Shown here: piece after piece, positions 58,617 through 64,000 of the stretch
Layout of the letters: the number at the start of each line of letters is the position of its first letter
Position numbering within the stretch: position 1 is the stretch's first letter
Assembly: GCF_000344615.1 (NCBI RefSeq)
Contig: NZ_KB467824.1
Location: 3,605,513-3,669,512, forward strand
Source: Janthinobacterium sp. CG3
GTDB lineage: Bacteria; Pseudomonadota; Gammaproteobacteria; Burkholderiales; Burkholderiaceae_D
DNA length: 64,000 nt
Direction: 5' to 3'
Position numbers and translations under genes: made by a program
The notes under the pieces: generated by a model
Database searches by the model: none
What the model was told of the DNA's origin: nothing
What the model saw: only the letters and a program-made list of their open reading frames with translations

Positions 58617-59618
58617 TTAGTCGGCCGGCAGCGCGCGCGACTGCACGTTGAAGGGCACGTCGGGCGGCGGCGCCGCGTCCTTGTGGCGCAACAGCAGCGC
58701 GAATTTCGATTCGACAAAATAGACGCGCCCGTCCACCACCGCGCCGGAGGACGGCTCGTTGAGGCCGGCGACGATGGTTTGCAGCGTGGCGCCGCGGCCC
58801 GCCAGCCGCGCCAGCGTGATCTGGCCGCCATAGGCGCCGTCGCCGCCAAAGGCGTTACTCTCGAAAATGACCAGGCGGTCGGGGCCGGCCAGCCGCAGCG
58901 CGTCGGCGTTCTTGAGCGCGCGCGGCAAGGCGATTTTTGCCGCCGGGCCGGCCGAGCCGTCGCCGTTGACGCCGACGCGCAACAGGTAGGGCACGGCCGC
59001 CACCGCGCTCAGGTAAATCTGGTCGCGGTCGATGGCGATGCCGTTGAGCGTATAGCCTTGCGCGCCGGCGGCGAAGGCGGCGTCCGCGGCCCAGCTCTGC
59101 AAGGCCGCGTCGCCGGAGCGCAGGCGCAGCACGCGCGGCTGCGCGGCGTCGGTCACGTACAGCGTGCCGGCGGCGTCCTGCGCCACGTCGTTGCACTGGC
59201 CGGGGCCGCCACCCTCCCCCGGCGGCAAGGGATAACTGGCGCGCGGCGCGCCGCTGTCGAGGTCGTAGCTTTTGAGCGCGCTCGGCGTCAGCGGCACGCT
59301 GGTGAAACCGAACGCCGCCGAACACACCCACAGCAGCCGGCGGGCGGCGTCGACCAGCACGCCCTGGCCGTTCGCCAGGCCGTTGGAGGCCGGCGCCACG
59401 ACAATGCCGGCGGCGCCGCCGGCGCCGCCCAGCCGCGCCACGGCGCCCTGGCGCCAACTGCTGACATATAGGGCGCCGTCGGCGCCCGCCGCCACGCTTT
59501 CCGGATACCAGTCGGGCGGCAACGCCCGCGTCGCCGCGGCCTCGGGCGCGGCCTGCGCCAGCGCGGCTAACGCCGCCAACACCAGCGCCCCGGCGCGCTT
59601 GATCGTCACAATTCGCAT
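58617..59618 (-). CDS. secreted SMP-30/NHL-like beta-propeller protein
   Basis: A 333-residue exported protein. The signal peptide (residues 1-24) is followed by a six-bladed beta-propeller of SMP-30/gluconolactonase type, with repeated blades such as YPESVAAGADGALYVSSW, NGQGVLVDAARRLLWVCS, GQCNDVAQDAAGTLYVTD and NGIAIDRDQIYLS. The Asn and Asp residues of a metal site (QCNDVA) are present. It may be a lactonase or a binding protein. GGAG precedes the ATG at 59618. It is divergent from the LysR at 59714. Confidence 0.75.
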   Translation of the reverse strand: MRIVTIKRAGALVLAALAALAQAAPEAAATRALPPDWYPESVAAGADGALYVSSWRQGAVARLGGAGGAAGIVVAPASNGLANGQGVLVDAARRLLWVCSAAFGFTSVPLTPSALKSYDLDSGAPRASYPLPPGEGGGPGQCNDVAQDAAGTLYVTDAAQPRVLRLRSGDAALQSWAADAAFAAGAQGYTLNGIAIDRDQIYLSAVAAVPYLLRVGVNGDGSAGPAAKIALPRALKNADALRLAGPDRLVIFESNAFGGDGAYGGQITLARLAGRGATLQTIVAGLNEPSSGAVVDGRVYFVESKFALLLRHKDAAPPPDVPFNVQSRALPAD

Positions 59619-59713
59619 TCCCGACTCCATTTGACTTTGCAATGGAGCCATTATTGTCGAAATAATCGATGCGATAAATACGCCAATTATTAGGCCACCC
59701 GTAACTTATAATT

Positions 59714-60604
59714 ATGAATATGAGCGATAAACTCCATAGCATGCGGGTCTTCGTGGCCGCCGCCAGCGCCGACAGCTTCGCCGCGGCGGCGCCCGCGCTG
59801 GGTATCTCCGCCTTGATGGTCGGCAAGCACGTGCGCGCGCTCGAACAGCAGCTGGGCGCCCGACTGATCGAGCGCACCACCCGCCGCCAGGTGCTGACCG
59901 AAATCGGCGCGCTGTACCTGGAACGCTGCCGCGAGGTGCTGGCCAGCGTCGAGGCGGCCGACCACGTCGCCGAGACCGTGCGCGCCAGCCCCCAGGGCGT
60001 GCTGCGCGTCACCGCGCCGGTCGCCTACGGCAGCCACCGGCTGGTGCCGGTAATCGGCGCCTACGCCGCGCTGCACCCGCAGGTGCACATTGACCTGGCG
60101 CTGCACAACCGCGTGGTCGACATGGCCGAGGAGGGTTTCGACGTCGCCGTGCGCGCCGGCGCGCTGCGCGACGACGCCCTGGTCGCCCGGCCGCTGCGGC
60201 CCGAGCGCATGCACGCGGTGGCCAGCCCGGCTTATCTGGCGCGCCGCGGCGCGCCGCTGCACCCGTCCGACCTGGCGCAACACAACTGCCTGGCGTTCGC
60301 CGCCTGGGGGCCGGACCACGCCTGGCGCTTCGCGCGCGCCGGCGCCAGCGTGCACGCGCCGGTGCGCGGCGGCTTCGCCAGCAACACCGGCCAGGCGCTG
60401 GTGGCGGCGGCGCTGGCCGGCATGGGCGTGGCGGTGCAAACCGGGGCGCTGCTGGAACCGTTCATCGCGTCCGGCCAACTGGTCGAATTGCTGCCCGACT
60501 GGAACTTGCCGGAGCGCGCCATGCACATCGTGCGGCGCGCCGAAACCCGCCCCAGCGCCAAGGTGCGCAGCTTTGTCGACTTCGCGCTGGAGCGGCTCGG
60601 CTGA
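59714..60604 (+). CDS. LysR-family regulator (divergent from the beta-propeller gene)
   Basis: A 296-residue LTTR of the DsdC/CrgA-like group. The HTH is at about residues 5-65 (MRVFVAAASADSFAAAAPAL, ISALMVGKHVRALEQQLGAR) and the effector domain lies at 92-290. The intergenic space of 95 bp to the SMP-30-like gene, transcribed away, suggests that it controls that gene and the DUF1330 gene. The second Met (codon 3) is an alternative start. No ligand can be deduced. Confidence 0.9.
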   Translation: MNMSDKLHSMRVFVAAASADSFAAAAPALGISALMVGKHVRALEQQLGARLIERTTRRQVLTEIGALYLERCREVLASVEAADHVAETVRASPQGVLRVTAPVAYGSHRLVPVIGAYAALHPQVHIDLALHNRVVDMAEEGFDVAVRAGALRDDALVARPLRPERMHAVASPAYLARRGAPLHPSDLAQHNCLAFAAWGPDHAWRFARAGASVHAPVRGGFASNTGQALVAAALAGMGVAVQTGALLEPFIASGQLVELLPDWNLPERAMHIVRRAETRPSAKVRSFVDFALERLG

Positions 60605-60655
60605 GCGGGAGCCCGGCAAAGGGGCACGTACGCCGCCATTCGGTACAATGGCGCC

Positions 60656-61621
60656 ATGCTCTCCGAATTCGACCTCATCAAACAATATTTCGCGCGCCCG
60701 CGCGCCGGCCGCGCCACGCTCGGCATCGGCGACGACTGCGCGCTGCTGACCCCGGCGCCCGGCATGCAGATGGCGATTTCGTCCGACATGCTGGTCGAGG
60801 GCCGGCATTTCTTCGCCGGCGCCGAGGCCCGCAAGCTGGGCCACAAGAGCCTGGCGGTGAACCTGTCCGACCTGGCGGCGATGGGCGCGCGCCCGGTCGC
60901 CTTCACGCTGGCGCTGGCGCTACCGGCGGCAGAACGCGACTGGCTGGCCGGCTTTTCGGACGGCCTGTTCGCGCTGGCCGACGCCTTCGACTGCGAGCTG
61001 ATCGGCGGCGACACCACCAAGGGGCCGCTGAACATCTGCATCACGGTGTTCGGCGAGTTGGCGCCCGGCGCGGCGCTGCGCCGCGCCGCCGCCCGCGCCG
61101 GCGACGACATTTGGATCAGCGGCACGCTGGGCGACGCCCGCCTGGCGCTGGCCGGCTACCGCGCCGAGCTGGCGCTGGACGGCGCCGAGCTGGAGCGGGC
61201 GGCGGCGCGCATGCACGCGCCGGCGCCGCGGGTGGCGCTGGGGCTGGCACTGGCGCGCTCGGGCCTGGCGCACGCGGCGATTGATATCTCGGACGGCCTG
61301 GTCGGCGACCTCGGCCACATTCTGGCCGCGTCGCGGGTCGGCGCCACGCTCGACGTCGACGCGCTGCCGGCCGGGCCGGTGCTGGCGCGCCAGACGCAGG
61401 CGCTGCGGCGCAGCTTCACCGCCGCCGGCGGCGACGACTACGAGTTGTGCTTCACGGCGCCGGCGGCGGCGCGCGACGCGGTGCTGGCGCTGGCCGCCGG
61501 CGCCGCCACGCCGGTGGCCCGGGTCGGCGCCATCGACGCCGCGCCCGGCCTGCGCCTGGTCGACGGCGCCGGCCGCCCGCTCGACCTGCGGCTGCAGGGC
61601 TTCGACCACTTCAAGGCGTAG
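60656..61621 (+). CDS. thiL: thiamine-monophosphate kinase
   Basis: A 321-residue enzyme that phosphorylates thiamine monophosphate to thiamine pyrophosphate, the last step of cofactor synthesis. The PurM-like fold shows LGIGDDCALLTP (ATP/metal Asp pair), SSDMLVEGRHF, KSLAVNLSDLAAMGARP and GGDTTKGPLNICITVFGE, and DISDGLVGDLGHIL near the centre. Length is normal. It stands after the LysR gene and before a bidirectional terminator. Confidence 0.97.
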   Translation: MLSEFDLIKQYFARPRAGRATLGIGDDCALLTPAPGMQMAISSDMLVEGRHFFAGAEARKLGHKSLAVNLSDLAAMGARPVAFTLALALPAAERDWLAGFSDGLFALADAFDCELIGGDTTKGPLNICITVFGELAPGAALRRAAARAGDDIWISGTLGDARLALAGYRAELALDGAELERAAARMHAPAPRVALGLALARSGLAHAAIDISDGLVGDLGHILAASRVGATLDVDALPAGPVLARQTQALRRSFTAAGGDDYELCFTAPAAARDAVLALAAGAATPVARVGAIDAAPGLRLVDGAGRPLDLRLQGFDHFKA

Positions 61622-61650
61622 GCGGGCCGAAAAAAACCGCCGGCGTCAGC

Positions 61651-61680
61651 CCGGGCTCGGACCTGAAGGTCCGAGCCCGG
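61651..61680. terminator. bidirectional terminator between thiL and the EAL gene
   Basis: A perfect 14-bp palindromic stem CCGGGCTCGGACCT / AGGTCCGAGCCCGG; an A-run (61629-61636) and a T-run (61695-61699) lie on either side, so it serves both convergent genes. Confidence 0.75.
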
Positions 61681-61715
61681 CTCTTTGCCGCCGGTTTTTC
61701 GCTTGTTCGCGGCGC

Positions 61716-64000
61716 TCAGATGGCCGGGTCGGCCTGGGCGTCGCCGGGGCGCGCCGGCACCGCCTGGTTCACCAGCCAGTAGTGGTGGAAGGCCAGGCGT
61801 ATATTGTCGCGCAACTGGGTGTCGTCCCACGGCTTGGTGTAGAAGCGGTAGATCGCGCCGCGGTTGATCGAGTCCAGCACCGACTCCAGCCCGGTGTAGC
61901 CGGACAGGATGATGCGGATGGTCTCCGGGTACATTTCCTTGACCTTGCTGAGGAATTCGGTGCCGCTCATGACCGGCATGCGCTGGTCGCAGACGATCAC
62001 GTGGACCTGGTGCAACGCCAGCATCTCGAAGCCCTCGGCCGGCGACGCCGCCGTCAGGATGTGGTAGCCGTCCGGCCGGAACAGCCGGTGCAGCGAGGAC
62101 AGCACGTTGACGTCGTCGTCGACGATGAGCAGGGTCTGCGACGGCTGCGCCGCCTGGTCCGGCTCGCGCGGCAGGCCGGTGCCGGCCGCCACCAGCAGGC
62201 CCAGCTCGGCGGCCGGCAGCGGCCGGCTGAAGTAGTAGCCCTGGATTTCGTCGCAGCGGTTGCGCCGCAGGTATTCCAGCTGCGGGCGCGACTCGACGCC
62301 CTCGGCGATCACCCCCAGCTTCAGGCTGTGCGCCATGCTGATGATGGCCAGCGCGATGGCGGCGTCGTTCGGGTTGGTGGTAATGTTGCGCACGAAGGCG
62401 ATGTCGATCTTCAGCTTGTCGATCGGGAAGCGCTGCAGGTAGGACAGGCTGGAATAGCCGGTGCCGAAATCGTCGATGGCGATCTTCACGCCGATTTTCT
62501 TCAGGTTGCCCAGCACCACGATGGTGCGCTCGGCGTTGACCATCAGCGCCGACTCGGTCAGCTCGAGTTCGAGCAGCGCCGGGTTGACCTTGTGCCGCGC
62601 CAGCGCGGCGCGCACCCCGCCCTCCAGGTCGCCCTCGGCGAACTGCCGGCTCGACACGTTCACCGCCACGTGCACCGCGCCGACCGGGCCGGCGCACCAG
62701 GCGGCGATCTGCCGGCAGGCCTCGTCGACGACCCAGGCGCCGGCGCGCACGATCAGGCCGGTGTCCTCCAGCAGCGGCACGAACTCGGCCGGCGCGACCA
62801 GGCCGTAGCCGGGCCGGCGCCAGCGCAGCAGCGCCTCGACCCCGCTCAGGCGGCCGCGGCGCAGGTCCACCTTGGGCTGGTAGTACAGCACGAACTCGCC
62901 CTGGTCGAGGGCGCGCCGCAGCGCCAGCTCCAGGTCGAGCCGGGCCAGCACCTGGACGTTCATGCCGGCGGTGAAGAAGCGGTAGCCGTCGCGCCCGGCC
63001 TGCTTGGCGCGCGCCATCGCCGTGTTGGCGTACTTGATCAGCGGTTCCGGCTCGACCGCGTCGTCCGGGTACATGGCGATGCCGATGCTGGCCGTCAGCG
63101 CCGCCGCGTGGCCGCCCAGGTCGAACGGCGCGCGCAGCGCCTCGCGCACCTGGTTGGCGACGTTGACGGCGTCCTGCTGGTCGCGCGTCATCGTCAGGAT
63201 CAGCGCGAACTCGTCGTTGCCCATGCGCCCGACCGTGTCGCGCAGGCGCACGCACTGCACCAGGCGGTTGCTGAACTGGCGCAGCAGCTCGTCGCCCAGC
63301 GCCGCGCCGAGCGAGTCGTTGACGTTCTTGAAGCGGTCCAGCGCGATGAACAGCACGACGATGCGCCAGGCCTTTTCGCGCGCCAGCCCGATCGCGTGTT
63401 CCAGCGTCTGGTAGAACAGCGTGCGGTTGGGCAGCCCGGTCAGGCTGTCGTAATGGGCCAGGTGCTTCATGCGCTCCTGCGCGGCGCGGCGCTCGCTGAT
63501 GTCGCGCGCCACCGCGATCAGCACCCGCCCCGGCTCCACCTGCTGCTGCCACTGCCAGTACAGTTCGACCGGCACCGGCACCGCGTCGTGGCGCTCCAGC
63601 TCGCACTCCACCAGCAGCGGCGCGCGCGCCGGGTCGCGCGGCGCGCCCGCCGGCGGCGCCGGCAGCAGCCGCGCCGGCGCCATCGCCAGCAGTTGCGCGC
63701 GGCTGTAGCCGAGCATGCGGCAGGCGCCCTCGTTGACGTCGAGCAGGGCGGCGCCGGCCGGGTCGACCAGGAAGATGGCGTCGGCGGTGGCGTCCATGGC
63801 GCTGCGAAAGCGCTGCAGCGAGGCGGTGCGTTCGAGCACGGTGCGCTCCAGGCGCGCGCTGTACTGGCGCGCTTCGCGGTGCAGCAGGCGCACCTCGAGC
63901 ATGTTGTGGATGCGCGTGAGCACCTCGAGCGGGTCGAAGGGTTTGCTGACGAAGTCGCGCGCGCCGGCGTCGAGCGCGGCCAGCTTCTTCTCCGGGTCGG
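61716..64000 (-). CDS. REC-PAS-GGDEF-EAL-REC signalling protein (5' end beyond window)
   Basis: At least 760 residues, extending past base 64000. The end of an N-terminal receiver is visible (DAGARDFVSKPFDPLEVLTR), then a PAS domain. A GGDEF-type domain follows with DSLTGLPNRTLFYQ, where the signature is GNDEF, then an EAL domain with intact EALLRW, NVSSRQF, ELTESALM and DDFGTGYSSL. A C-terminal receiver has Asp in VIVCDQRMPVMSG and Lys in FYTKPWDD. The active output is therefore probably c-di-GMP hydrolysis, gated by phosphorylation of two receivers. It is convergent with thiL. Confidence 0.92.
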   Translation of the reverse strand, partial: DPEKKLAALDAGARDFVSKPFDPLEVLTRIHNMLEVRLLHREARQYSARLERTVLERTASLQRFRSAMDATADAIFLVDPAGAALLDVNEGACRMLGYSRAQLLAMAPARLLPAPPAGAPRDPARAPLLVECELERHDAVPVPVELYWQWQQQVEPGRVLIAVARDISERRAAQERMKHLAHYDSLTGLPNRTLFYQTLEHAIGLAREKAWRIVVLFIALDRFKNVNDSLGAALGDELLRQFSNRLVQCVRLRDTVGRMGNDEFALILTMTRDQQDAVNVANQVREALRAPFDLGGHAAALTASIGIAMYPDDAVEPEPLIKYANTAMARAKQAGRDGYRFFTAGMNVQVLARLDLELALRRALDQGEFVLYYQPKVDLRRGRLSGVEALLRWRRPGYGLVAPAEFVPLLEDTGLIVRAGAWVVDEACRQIAAWCAGPVGAVHVAVNVSSRQFAEGDLEGGVRAALARHKVNPALLELELTESALMVNAERTIVVLGNLKKIGVKIAIDDFGTGYSSLSYLQRFPIDKLKIDIAFVRNITTNPNDAAIALAIISMAHSLKLGVIAEGVESRPQLEYLRRNRCDEIQGYYFSRPLPAAELGLLVAAGTGLPREPDQAAQPSQTLLIVDDDVNVLSSLHRLFRPDGYHILTAASPAEGFEMLALHQVHVIVCDQRMPVMSGTEFLSKVKEMYPETIRIILSGYTGLESVLDSINRGAIYRFYTKPWDDTQLRDNIRLAFHHYWLVNQAVPARPGDAQADPAI

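Overview
The window is a 64 kb piece of a GC-rich chromosome, about 70% GC by eye. Gene content points to a betaproteobacterium of the Oxalobacteraceae (Massilia / Duganella / Janthinobacterium type). The signs are PEP-CTERM proteins, a HutF-type histidine operon, trxA-rho-rpmE2 in a row, a MaeB-type malic enzyme with a phosphotransacetylase tail, and many c-di-GMP and hybrid-kinase signalling genes. The genus is inferred; no rRNA is present to confirm it.

Layout. (1) 1-2.4 kb: the end of an sseB-like gene, then a compact phage-type control cassette. It has a LexA/CI-like S24 repressor, a divergent zinc-ribbon gene resembling antiterminator Q, two tandem terminators and a small holin-like membrane protein, with no other phage genes. 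(2) 2.6-9.5 kb: housekeeping and accessory genes (cNMP-GGDEF protein, DUF1801, alpha/beta hydrolase, DNA-deoxyinosine glycosylase, Mpo1-like protein, SlyB-like lipoprotein, EamA transporter, GNAT acetyltransferase, three very small genes). (3) 9.5-18.6 kb: a minus-strand histidine-utilisation operon, hutU-hutH-hutG-hutF-hutD-hutI, then a fused permease/substrate-binding transporter gene. A HutC-type operator lies between its -35 and -10 elements; hutC itself is 2 kb upstream, behind an ada / 2OG-oxygenase alkylation-repair pair. (4) 21.5-26.8 kb: a 1426-residue hybrid histidine kinase with a periplasmic THI5-like sensor, plus two stand-alone receivers. (5) 27-29.3 kb: trxA, rho, rpmE2. (6) 29.3-41 kb: GT-C membrane glycosyltransferase, two PEP-CTERM proteins, a divergent FtsH-like protease, PhoD phosphatase, acyl-CoA ligase and a KimA-like APC transporter. 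(7) 41.1-47 kb: tRNA-Leu(CAA), then a stretch of lower GC with a LysR/azoR pair, a hipA-HTH pair and an unknown membrane protein, ending with a membrane GGDEF protein. (8) 47.3-50.1 kb: a radical-SAM / UdgX DNA-repair operon preceded by a perfect LexA box. (9) 50.2-54.6 kb: an MHYT hybrid kinase translationally coupled to an HD-GYP response regulator. (10) 54.9-64 kb: maeB, small hypotheticals, a LysR / beta-propeller pair, thiL, and a partial REC-PAS-GGDEF-EAL-REC protein running off the right edge.

The two most unusual systems are the phage-free repressor/Q-like/holin-like cassette at 353-2421 and the LexA-boxed radical-SAM/UdgX operon at 47364-50135. Both would be expected to respond to DNA damage.
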